Notes: a model not told the origin generated them from the sequence alone. A stretch of DNA of 7,402 nt from 4484-232 sp964486555 (GCA_964486555.1 CAZANP010000074.1:1-7402); one strand, 5' to 3'. Positions 1-6,734 are shown, numbered from the stretch's first letter. A program made the numbers and translations.

Positions 1-1892
1 TCAAAACCAAGACCGCAACCGTTGGGGTTATAGGTCTTGGATACGTTGGACTTCCACTGGCGGTTGAGAAAGCGAAAGCCGGTTTCAACGTTGTAGGATT
101 CGATATTCAAAAGAAAAAGGTGGAATGGGTGAATCAAGGGAAAAACTACATAGGGGACGTTGTGGATGAGGATTTGAAAGAGCTTGTAAAAAAGGGAAAA
201 CTCAGGGCAACAACGGACTACGATGAGATAGCATCCTGTGATGTGGTCGCAATATGTGTCCCAACTCCTTTAGATAAATTTAAACAGCCTGACCTGACCT
301 ACATAGTTAACACCAGCATCGAGATATCGAAACGTCTTCATCCTCAGATGCTGGTGGTGTTGGAGAGCACAACTTACCCCGGTACCACCGAAGAGGTGGT
401 GCTTCCAATTCTTGAGAAAAGTGGTTTGAAAGTTGGAAAAGATTTCTACCTTGCCTTCAGTCCAGAAAGGGTTGATCCAGGTAACAAACGCTACAAAACG
501 AAGAACACACCCAAAGTCGTGGGTGGCGTGACACCTGAGTGTACAAAGCATGCAAAGGCTCTGTATGAAGCAGTGCTGGAAGCAGAAGTCTTCACGGTTT
601 CATCGCCAAAAGAGGCAGAAATGTCGAAGATCCTGGAAAACACCTTCAGGATCGTTAACATAGCCCTCATAAACGAGATGGCGATAGTTGCAAGGAAGAT
701 GGGTATAAACATATGGGAGGTCATAGAAGCGGCCGCGACCAAACCTTTTGGTTTCATGCCGTTCTATCCAGGCCCAGGGGTTGGGGGGCATTGTCTAAGA
801 GAGACAGAGTATGTATTCATACGAGAAAATGATCGAGTTTTTGTCACAACCATTCAGAAGCTCTTCCAAAAAATTGAGCCAAGAGAAGAGGAAAAAATAG
901 CCATTCCTTCGACAAATCTAGAAGTGCTTTCATGGGATGTGGAAACCGGTAAACCTGTTTGGAAAAAGATTTTGCTTGTGACAAAACGAAAGTATTCAGG
1001 ATCTATGGTTCATATAAAAATACAATCCGGGCATACCCTCACAGTAACATCGGATCATCCAATGGTTGTTTTAGACGATAGTTCGTGGAGAGTGAAACTG
1101 GCTGAAGGATTGAAAATAGGGGATAAGCTACCTGCTGTGGAATTAAATGATATCAGAAAATTCGATGAGATAATGCCTGAAGCCGTCCTGTCAGCGGTCA
1201 GTAAACAGAAGGATACAATCGAAACGATAGGGAAATGGAAGAAACGTGTTTATGAATATCGTTTCGAAGAATCATGCAATTTCCAGTTGGAAGTAACGGA
1301 TATTCAAAGAGAGGAAAGCGACGAATTTGTCTACAGCATCGAGGTTGAAGGAACACATACTTTCGTTACCACTGGAGGGGTAGTGGTTCATAACTGCATT
1401 CCTATAGACCCCTTCTATCTCACCTATAAAGCCCGTGAGTATGACTATCACACAAGATTGATAGAACTTGCTGGGGAAATAAACGATTTCATGCCAGAAT
1501 ACGTCGTGAATCGACTCGCAGAGATGCTGAATGAGAGAAAGAAATGCCTGAATGGATCCAAGATCCTCGTACTCGGGGTTGCCTACAAAGGAGACGTGGA
1601 TGATATAAGAGAATCTCCCGCTCTCAAAGTGATTCAGCATCTTGAAAAAAGATACGCCGAGGTTCTATATCACGACCCTTACATTCCTCAATTCGAAATG
1701 AACGGAAAGGTTTATAAAAGTGTCGGATTAACGGAAAAACTGTTGAAAGAAGTCGATGCCGTTGTAATAACGACAGCCCATAAAAAGAATGTGGATTATG
1801 AATTCGTTGTGGAACACGCTGAACTGGTTTTCGATACCAAGAATGTGATGAAGGATATAAAGAAATTCAGGGAGAAAATAGAACTCCTCTGA
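1..1892 (+). CDS. Nucleotide-sugar dehydrogenase (UDP-GlcNAc/ManNAc 6-dehydrogenase, WbpA-like), intein-containing, 5' partial
   Basis: This is an NAD-dependent four-electron oxidation enzyme that converts a UDP-hexose(amine) to the uronate in the cytoplasm, for surface polysaccharide synthesis. The reading frame is open from the window edge (first full codon at 3), so the true start lies a few residues upstream. The GTG at 120 is only an internal codon, because the Rossmann fingerprint GLGYVG is encoded before it. Counting from codon 3 there are 629 residues: NAD domain with GLGYVG at 11-16, SPER at 153-156, conserved Lys209 and Asn213 of the central helix, GVGGHC active site broken by an intein at 264-464, then CIPIDPFYL from 465 and the C-terminal YKGDVDDIRESPA region. 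Spliced length is 428 residues plus the missing N-terminus, normal for the family. The PGPGVGGHCIPIDPFYL context fits UDP-HexNAc dehydrogenases (WbpA/WecC type) better than the FGGSCFPKD form of many UDP-glucose dehydrogenases. The WbpB-like gene 18 bases downstream supports this. Exact substrate is inferred. Confidence 0.93.
   Translation, partial: KTKTATVGVIGLGYVGLPLAVEKAKAGFNVVGFDIQKKKVEWVNQGKNYIGDVVDEDLKELVKKGKLRATTDYDEIASCDVVAICVPTPLDKFKQPDLTYIVNTSIEISKRLHPQMLVVLESTTYPGTTEEVVLPILEKSGLKVGKDFYLAFSPERVDPGNKRYKTKNTPKVVGGVTPECTKHAKALYEAVLEAEVFTVSSPKEAEMSKILENTFRIVNIALINEMAIVARKMGINIWEVIEAAATKPFGFMPFYPGPGVGGHCLRETEYVFIRENDRVFVTTIQKLFQKIEPREEEKIAIPSTNLEVLSWDVETGKPVWKKILLVTKRKYSGSMVHIKIQSGHTLTVTSDHPMVVLDDSSWRVKLAEGLKIGDKLPAVELNDIRKFDEIMPEAVLSAVSKQKDTIETIGKWKKRVYEYRFEESCNFQLEVTDIQREESDEFVYSIEVEGTHTFVTTGGVVVHNCIPIDPFYLTYKAREYDYHTRLIELAGEINDFMPEYVVNRLAEMLNERKKCLNGSKILVLGVAYKGDVDDIRESPALKVIQHLEKRYAEVLYHDPYIPQFEMNGKVYKSVGLTEKLLKEVDAVVITTAHKKNVDYEFVVEHAELVFDTKNVMKDIKKFREKIELL
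792..1394 (+). mobile_element. Mini-intein (201 aa, no homing endonuclease) in the dehydrogenase active site
   Basis: This is an in-frame protein intron predicted to excise itself after translation. It starts with Cys1 (TGT at 792) directly after GGH and ends with His200-Asn201, followed by the +1 Cys (TGC at 1395) of the host motif CIPIDP. Removing it restores GVGGHCIPIDP exactly. Numbering from Cys1: block A is CLRETEYVF; block B is around GHTLTVTSDHP with the TxxH residues Thr86 and His89; block F is VYSIEVEGTHTF with His189; block G is GGVVVHN/C. All class 1 splicing residues are therefore present: Cys1, the block B Thr/His, the penultimate His, terminal Asn and Cys+1. The block F position that is often Asp is Ser182. 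The roughly 60 residues between the Hint halves (about 116-176) show no LAGLIDADG motif, so it is a mini-intein that cannot home by itself. Cys162 is the only other cysteine. Boundaries are near certain; splicing activity is inferred. Confidence 0.95.
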
Positions 1893-1898
1893 ACGATT

Positions 1899-1907
1899 GA
1901 GGTGATC
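1899..1907 (+). promoter_or_regulatory. Ribosome binding site deciding the oxidoreductase start
   Basis: GAGGTGATC is a nine-base match to the anti-Shine-Dalgarno complement. It overlaps the GTG at 1902, which therefore cannot be the start. GTG 1908 lies 5 bases after the GAGG core and TTG 1911 lies 8 bases after it. The other genes in this window (starts at 3013, 3231, 3550, 6616 minus, 7312) all have 7-8 bases, which favours TTG 1911. Confidence 0.6.
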
Positions 1908-1910
1908 GTG

Positions 1911-3008
1911 TTGCAAAAGCTCAGAATTGCGCTCATTGGGTGTGGAAGGATCGCTCGAAAGAGTCATACCGAAGCTATCGTAAGAAACAGAGACGTTGTA
2001 GAGTGTGTCGCAGTGTGTGATATCGTCGAGGAGAAAGCAAAAACTCTGGCCGATCATCTTGAAAAAGAGGGGTTGAGAAAACCCGAGGTCTTTGTAAATT
2101 ACAAAGAGATACTGAAAAGACAGGATATTGATGCGGTGGTCGTGGCAACCGAGAGTGGAAAGCACTACGAAATCACAATGGAGGCTCTGGTATCAGGGAA
2201 ACATGTTCTGGCTGAAAAGCCGATGGCTCTTTCGATAAAACATATCGATGAGATGATAGAAACGTCGAAGAGAAAAGGTTTGAAATTGGGGGTGTGTTTC
2301 CAAAACAGGTTCAATCCGCCAGTACAGGAATTGAGAAAAAAGATAGATGAAGACGCTTTTGGAAAGATAAATTACGGCGTGATCCAGGTGAGATGGAACA
2401 GGAACAAGGAATACTACAGTATGGCACCCTGGCGAGGAACCTGGGAGATGGATGGAGGAGTTCTGATGAACCAGTCGACACATGGTATAGACGCTCTCCA
2501 ATGGATGCTTGGAGGAGAGGTGGAGGAAGTCTTTGGAATCATAAAAAATTTTTCACATCCTGATATTGAAACCGAAGACTTTGGAGGAGCAATCATCAAG
2601 TTCAAAAACGGTTCCATTGGGATAGTGGAGGCGACATCGACCATTTATCCACGAAATCTTGAAGAGAAACTTTCGATATTTGGGGAGAGGGGAACAGTCG
2701 TTGTTGGGGGACTTGCGATGAATAGAATAGAAGTTTGGAAATTTCCAGGAGAAGATGGACACCCTTTCATGAACCTACCAGATCCTGAAACCGTGTATGG
2801 TCATGGACATGTTCCGTTGTATAGAGATTTTTATGAAGCTATATCGGAGGATAGAGAGCCTTATATACCAGGAGAGGAAGGAAAGAAAGCTGTGGAGATA
2901 GTTCTTGCCATATACAAATCCGCTCTTGAAAACTCTCCAGTTAAGCTCCCATTGAAAGATTTTTCAACGATGGATGTCAAGGAGGCGATAGAAGGAAAGT
3001 TGAGGTGA
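1911..3008 (+). CDS. Gfo/Idh/MocA family NAD(P)-dependent oxidoreductase (WbpB-like)
   Basis: This is a cytoplasmic sugar oxidoreductase of 365 residues, the normal length for the family. The N-terminal Rossmann domain has GCGRIA at 10-15. The family motif AEKP is at 101-104, with the catalytic Lys103. The C-terminal alpha/beta domain carries the run from DGG to MNQSTHGID (about 181-194), with conserved His191 and Asp194. The segments NRFNPPVQEL, APWRGTWEMDGG and the late GERGTVVVGG resemble WbpB/WlbA, the NAD-dependent 3-dehydrogenases of UDP-N-acetylhexosaminuronic acids. Its place right behind a UDP-HexNAc 6-dehydrogenase fits: the 6-dehydrogenase would make the uronic acid and this enzyme would oxidise C3 before an aminotransferase. 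That pathway role is an inference, and no aminotransferase or acetyltransferase is visible in the window. The start was chosen from ribosome-site spacing; GTG 1908 (one extra residue) is the main alternative. Confidence 0.88.
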   Translation: MQKLRIALIGCGRIARKSHTEAIVRNRDVVECVAVCDIVEEKAKTLADHLEKEGLRKPEVFVNYKEILKRQDIDAVVVATESGKHYEITMEALVSGKHVLAEKPMALSIKHIDEMIETSKRKGLKLGVCFQNRFNPPVQELRKKIDEDAFGKINYGVIQVRWNRNKEYYSMAPWRGTWEMDGGVLMNQSTHGIDALQWMLGGEVEEVFGIIKNFSHPDIETEDFGGAIIKFKNGSIGIVEATSTIYPRNLEEKLSIFGERGTVVVGGLAMNRIEVWKFPGEDGHPFMNLPDPETVYGHGHVPLYRDFYEAISEDREPYIPGEEGKKAVEIVLAIYKSALENSPVKLPLKDFSTMDVKEAIEGKLR

Positions 3009-3012
3009 TAGG

Positions 3013-3234
3013 ATGCAATTTCTTGGAAAAATATTGATGATAATGGGTGCGGTCCTTTTGATCTTGGGGGTTTTCCTCTATTTCTTCGACAAAATTCCCT
3101 TTTTGGGGAAATTGCCTGGTGACATAGTTGTAAGAAAGAAAGATTTCGTGTTCTATTTTCCCATAGTTACTTCCATTATAATAAGTGTTGTTCTAACGAT
3201 CATTTTGAACATAATAGCGAGGTTCATGAAATGA
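3013..3234 (+). CDS. DUF2905-like small membrane protein
   Basis: This is a 73-residue protein with two predicted transmembrane helices (about 4-24 and 48-70) joined by a short polar loop. The loop contains GKLPGD (32-37), and FYFP (47-50) precedes the second helix. This pattern, a hydrophobic helix then IPxLGxLPGDI, a basic stretch, F-Y-FP and a second helix, is what I know as the DUF2905 family, small inner-membrane proteins of unknown function. A ribosome site (GAGGTGAT at 3002-3009) lies within the end of the upstream gene, and ATG is 4 bases after that gene's stop. Its own stop overlaps the next start as ATGA (3231-3234), so it is probably translationally coupled to the YlxQ-like gene. 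No biochemical function can be assigned. Confidence 0.88.
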   Translation: MQFLGKILMIMGAVLLILGVFLYFFDKIPFLGKLPGDIVVRKKDFVFYFPIVTSIIISVVLTIILNIIARFMK

Positions 3235-3548
3235 GGGATAAAATTCTGACGTACATAGGTTTTGCAACCAGAGCAAGGCAAATCGTATATGGTAAGGAGA
3301 GGATAAGGGATTACATAAAATCCCCTAGAAGGTACAAAGTCCTGGTGATAGCAAAAGATGCCAGTGAGAGATTGAAAAGAGATCTCATGGTAAGATGTAA
3401 GAAGAGGAAGGTTCCATATATAGTAGATTTTTCAAAAGATGATCTTGGAAGGATTCTGGGAAAGAAAGAAGTCTCTGCCGTTGGTATAGAAAACGACGAT
3501 CTAGCGAAGGCGATATTGAACGTTGCAGGACTGGAAAGGGGTGAATAA
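3231..3548 (+). CDS. ylxQ: YlxQ-like L7Ae/L30e-family RNA-binding protein
   Basis: This is a 105-residue basic protein of the L7Ae/L30e/Gadd45 fold. Visible landmarks are the helix with FATRARQIVYG (about 11-21), the strand KVLVIAKDASE (36-46), a basic helix with Arg/Lys clusters and Cys56, VPYIVDFS (61-68), then LGRILGKKEVSAVGIEN (72-88) and a final helix. The family binds kink-turn-like RNA. The bacterial YlxQ branch sits just upstream of infB and is thought to be ribosome- or RNA-associated. Here it overlaps the upstream gene by 4 bases (ATGA) and ends one base before the infB start. GAGG at 3219-3222 lies 8 bases before the ATG. The partners usually found upstream, nusA and ylxR, are absent; sugar genes take their place. 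Family and position are well supported, the exact RNA target is unknown. Confidence 0.88.
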   Translation: MRDKILTYIGFATRARQIVYGKERIRDYIKSPRRYKVLVIAKDASERLKRDLMVRCKKRKVPYIVDFSKDDLGRILGKKEVSAVGIENDDLAKAILNVAGLERGE

Positions 3549-3549
3549 A

Positions 3550-5607
3550 ATGGCCAGACTGAGAGTCTATGAACTTGCAAAAAAGCTTAACATGACACCT
3601 AAAGAGCTTCTTCAGGAACTTGAAGACCTTGGGCTCAGTGTGAAGAGTCATATGAGTTACATAGATGAAGAAACCGTGAACCTCATATTGGAACTCTTTG
3701 AGGAGAAGGAGGAAAAACCTAGGAAAGCTCATAAACCATCGAAAAAAGATATGGAAAGACTCGAGGAAAAAGTGGAGGAAGAGGTTAAAGAGATAACGCT
3801 GAATGAAACGGAGCTCAAGTTGGATGTTCTTGCTCAGAAGATGGGGATTCCTCAGAATAAAGTGATCCAGGATATGTTCGTGAAAAAGGGAATAGCACTG
3901 AGACCCGGGCAGATCTTGGATAAAAAGCAGGTGGAGGATATAGCTATAGAGTACGGTTTTCTCGTGAATTTTGAGAAAGCTGAGAAAGTAGTTGTTGAAG
4001 AGGAAGAGGATGAATTTAAAAAATTTGAGGAATATTTCAAAAAGCTCTACGAGGAGAAGAAAGATAACCTTGTCACAAGACCTCCGATAGTCACCGTCAT
4101 GGGTCATGTGGACCATGGTAAAACAACTCTCCTTGACAAGATAAGAAAGACCAGAGTTGCGGAGAAAGAGGAAGGAGGAATTACTCAGTCCATAGGGGCT
4201 TATCAGGTTGAGGTTGATGGAAAGAAGATAACGTTCATCGATACGCCTGGACACGAGGTTTTCACAGAAATGAGGGCAAGAGGAGCTCAGGTGACGGACA
4301 TCGTCGTTTTAGTAGTTGCAGCTGACGATGGTGTGATGCCTCAAACTATAGAAGCATACGATCACGCAAAATCAGCGGGTGTTCCCATAATAGTTGCCAT
4401 AAACAAAATAGATAAGCCCAACGCAAACGTTGATAAGACAAAACAAGAGCTCGTTGAGAAGTTGAACCTCATACCCGAGGATTGGGGTGGAGACACGATA
4501 ACGGTACCGATATCCGCTAAAACTGGCCAAGGTATAGATGAACTGCTTGAAATGATACTACTCGTGGCTGAAATGCAGGAGATAAAGTGCTATCCAAAGG
4601 GCCCTGCGAGGGCCGTTATAATAGAGTCCAAACTCGATAAGAAAACAGGGCCTGTAGCTTCGATAATAGTTAAAGATGGTGTTCTTAAAGTAGGAGATTT
4701 CGTTGTGGTCAGCAACACCTATGGAAAGGTTAGGGTTCTGATGGATGATAAGGGAAGGAGAGTTAAAGAGGCTCATCCATCGCAGCCTGTAATGATACTG
4801 GGCTTTGAAGAGGTTCCTGATCCTCACTCCATGCTTTACGTCGTATCGAATCTTGAGACGGCCAGATCAATCGTTGAGAAAAGGAAAGAGATCATGGAGC
4901 AACAGAAGGTTTCAAGGCGTCATATGAAGCTTGAGGATCTCTTGAAGATAATGGAAGAGAAAGAGCAAAAGATTCTGAATCTGGTCTTGAAAGCTGATAC
5001 GTACGGTTCAGTCGCGGCTCTGAAGAACGCCATAGGTAAGTTGAAGACAGAGGAGATAAGAATCAACATCGTTCATGCGGGAATAGGTGCTATAACTACA
5101 AGTGATATAATGTTGGCTTCCGCTACAGATGGTATCGTTCTTGGTTTCAGAGTGAGACCAGATAGCCAGGCAAGAAAATTGGCAGAAGAAGAGAGTGTTG
5201 AGGTCAGAACCTACACGGTTATATACAAGCTCATAGACGATCTCAAGAAAGCGCTTGAAGGAATGTTGGAACCTGAAGAGGCTGAGGAGATCATAGGAAG
5301 AGGAGTTGTTAAGAAGGTATTCAAGATAGCTAAAGTTGGTAGAGTAGCTGGTGTTCAAATACTGGAAGGGAAAGTCGATAGGAAAGGGTTCGTTAGGATA
5401 TACAGAAGCAATCAGTTGATATTTGAAGGAAAAATAGAAAGCTTAAAGCACTATCAGGAAGATGCTGATGTGATAGAAGCTCCTAAAGAGTGTGGCATAA
5501 AATTTGCAGGTTTTGAGGATATAAACGAAAACGATGAACTGGAGTTCTACATCATAAAGAAGATACCAAGAAAACTCACGTTCGTTGAAGAGGAGAAAAA
5601 AGAATGA
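3550..5607 (+). CDS. infB: Translation initiation factor IF-2
   Basis: IF-2 is the GTPase that brings fMet-tRNA to the 30S subunit and promotes subunit joining. The protein has 685 residues from ATG 3550, on the short side for the family. Layout: IF2_N helical module starting MARLRVYELAKKLN (1-52), a charged Lys/Glu linker, a second IF2_N-like module (about 83-140), an acidic linker, then the G domain. G1 is GHVDHGKT (185-192), the switch I region is GGIT (209-212), G3 is DTPGH (231-235), G4 is NKID (285-288) and G5 is SAK (322-324). Then come beta-barrel domain II (about 348-432), domain III (about 474-575) and the fMet-tRNA-binding C2 domain (about 580-678, with the GRVAG and ECGI segments). 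The start is set by GGGG at 3538-3541 with 8-base spacing and by homology at MARLRVYELA; an ATG at 3523 adds nine non-homologous residues and overlaps the upstream gene. It ends in a shared terminator. Confidence 0.98.
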   Translation: MARLRVYELAKKLNMTPKELLQELEDLGLSVKSHMSYIDEETVNLILELFEEKEEKPRKAHKPSKKDMERLEEKVEEEVKEITLNETELKLDVLAQKMGIPQNKVIQDMFVKKGIALRPGQILDKKQVEDIAIEYGFLVNFEKAEKVVVEEEEDEFKKFEEYFKKLYEEKKDNLVTRPPIVTVMGHVDHGKTTLLDKIRKTRVAEKEEGGITQSIGAYQVEVDGKKITFIDTPGHEVFTEMRARGAQVTDIVVLVVAADDGVMPQTIEAYDHAKSAGVPIIVAINKIDKPNANVDKTKQELVEKLNLIPEDWGGDTITVPISAKTGQGIDELLEMILLVAEMQEIKCYPKGPARAVIIESKLDKKTGPVASIIVKDGVLKVGDFVVVSNTYGKVRVLMDDKGRRVKEAHPSQPVMILGFEEVPDPHSMLYVVSNLETARSIVEKRKEIMEQQKVSRRHMKLEDLLKIMEEKEQKILNLVLKADTYGSVAALKNAIGKLKTEEIRINIVHAGIGAITTSDIMLASATDGIVLGFRVRPDSQARKLAEEESVEVRTYTVIYKLIDDLKKALEGMLEPEEAEEIIGRGVVKKVFKIAKVGRVAGVQILEGKVDRKGFVRIYRSNQLIFEGKIESLKHYQEDADVIEAPKECGIKFAGFEDINENDELEFYIIKKIPRKLTFVEEEKKE

Positions 5608-5630
5608 ACCCCGCAAGAAGCGGGGTTCAT
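5604..5630. terminator. Bidirectional hairpin terminator shared by infB and the SIS gene
   Basis: There is a perfect 11-bp inverted repeat (ATGAACCCCGC / GCGGGGTTCAT) with a 5-base loop AAGAA. The minus-strand transcript has a strong T-rich tail directly after the stem (the complement of the A-run at 5596-5601). The plus-strand tail is weaker (TTTT at 5634-5637). The stop codon of infB (5605-5607) and that of the convergent gene (5627-5629, minus) lie in opposite arms and pair with each other. The layout indicates termination from both sides. Confidence 0.88.
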
Positions 5631-6616
5631 TGATTTTCGAGCCGTACAACTTTCGTTAGATGCCTTGGTTTCTCAACGTCTAATTTCTTCTCTCTGGCAA
5701 TTAGAAGCCCTAGAACCTGTGAGAAAATTGCTCCAAGAAATGCATTCCTTGGCACATCATCGGAGATGAAGATATCCGATCCGGTTGGGCCAACTGTTAC
5801 TACCGCTCCTCCATAGGATTTCAACTCATCACAGAGCTTTCTCTCACCCTCACTCCCCCTCGAAATGAGGGTTATGAGTATTCCTTCTTCCACCATAGAT
5901 TTTGGGCCGTGTCTGTACTCGTAAGTTGAAAACGCCTCGGTTGTGCTCAGGGACATCTCCTCTAGTTTCAGAGCACCTTCTCTTGCTATACCTTCATAGA
6001 TTCCCAGACCCAGAAATACGAACCTTTTGTAGGAATAAAGTTTCATCTTCCCCACTATTTCAAAGGATTTTTCAACAACATCCCTGGATCTTTTCAAAAT
6101 GTCTGAAAACTTTTTTAAATCCTCTCCTGCGAGCCTATCGATCATAATTTCCAAAGCTTCTAGGATCGATGAAAAAGAACATGTCATAACGATGGAATCT
6201 TCTGTAACAGGTAGAACCATGCTATCATTAGCTATCTTCGTGAGAGAGCTTCCTCTTTCTATGGTCACACCGAGGGTTGGTATTCCTACCTCTTTGAATT
6301 TCTCTCCAGCCAGCAGAACTTCAGTGGATTCACCCGATCTTGATATCAAAATCCCAGCTTTCTTAGTTCTCTTTCCTATATTCTCATCGAAGGCAAAATA
6401 AACCTCTCCACCTGGGATGGCCTTCGCCTCGATTCCCGTCTTAAGAGTGAAGTATCTCGAGGCAGCTAAGGATAGGTAATAAGATGATCCACATCCAACG
6501 AAATACACGACATCTGCTTCTTTCAGGAAATCTGGTATTTCCCAGCTTTTCATGTATTCAAAAACCTTCAGCAAATCTTCGGGCTGTTTTCTTATCTCCT
6601 TTTCGACCTTCGTCAT
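5627..6616 (-). CDS. Double-SIS-domain sugar-phosphate isomerase/deaminase-like protein (GlmS isomerase-like)
   Basis: This is a 329-residue cytoplasmic protein built from two SIS domains, equivalent to the isomerase half of GlmS with no glutaminase domain. SIS 1 has VGCGSSYYL (40-48) and the phosphate-binding loop SRSGEST (92-98). SIS 2 has REGALKLEEMS (212-222), EYRHGP (233-238) and a C-terminal PRHLTKVVRLE. By comparison with E. coli GlmS, Glu220, His236 and Lys322 match the catalytic Glu488, His504 and Lys603, while Arg93 replaces the phosphate-loop Gln348. The missing glutaminase means it cannot use glutamine. It may be an isomerase, a deaminase acting on an amino-sugar phosphate, or a FrlB-like deglycase. 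It resembles the T. maritima SIS protein TM0813 (PDB 1J5X) as I remember it. ATG 6616 is preceded by a strong AAAGGAGGA (complement of 6623-6631). It converges on infB and diverges from the PEBP gene. Confidence 0.9.
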   Translation of the reverse strand: MTKVEKEIRKQPEDLLKVFEYMKSWEIPDFLKEADVVYFVGCGSSYYLSLAASRYFTLKTGIEAKAIPGGEVYFAFDENIGKRTKKAGILISRSGESTEVLLAGEKFKEVGIPTLGVTIERGSSLTKIANDSMVLPVTEDSIVMTCSFSSILEALEIMIDRLAGEDLKKFSDILKRSRDVVEKSFEIVGKMKLYSYKRFVFLGLGIYEGIAREGALKLEEMSLSTTEAFSTYEYRHGPKSMVEEGILITLISRGSEGERKLCDELKSYGGAVVTVGPTGSDIFISDDVPRNAFLGAIFSQVLGLLIAREKKLDVEKPRHLTKVVRLENQ

Positions 6617-6656
6617 TACCTGTCCTCCTTTCTTTCAAATTCGCTCACGATAAAAC

Positions 6657-6665
6657 ATAATAGCA
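6657..6665 (-). promoter_or_regulatory. Possible extended -10 promoter for the SIS gene
   Basis: On the minus strand the bases read TGCTATTAT, an extended -10 (TGn followed by TATTAT, 5 of 6 to TATAAT). Transcription would start near 6650, giving a leader of about 33 bases with the ribosome site inside. No good -35 is seen 17 bases upstream, as can be the case with extended -10 promoters. This is pattern-based only. Confidence 0.4.
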
Positions 6666-6734
6666 TACCAATTTGATCATTTCTTTTTGAGAATGTGAAA
6701 AAGATGGTTCGGGAAATAATGTAGAATAGATCCA

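Noticed and set aside
120..122. GTG as the start of the dehydrogenase
   Set aside because: The NAD-binding fingerprint GLGYVG is encoded in the same frame upstream (33-50), so the gene begins before the window.
792..1394. The insert read as a pseudogene, frameshift or domain duplication of the dehydrogenase
   Set aside because: The frame is continuous, the exteins rejoin to a perfect family motif, and the insert has intein splicing residues at both ends.
3523..3549. Upstream ATG for infB adding nine residues
   Set aside because: It lies inside the ylxQ coding region and lacks a well-spaced ribosome site. ATG 3550 has one and begins with the conserved MARLRVYELA.
3385..4254. 289-codon open frame on the minus strand across ylxQ and infB
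   Set aside because: It is antisense to two clearly conserved genes, is rich in Phe/Leu/Ser as expected from the complement of Lys/Glu codons, and has no recognisable domain.
5902..6401. Plus-strand open frames inside the SIS gene
   Set aside because: They are shadows antisense to a well-conserved coding region, with no family motif and no ribosome site.
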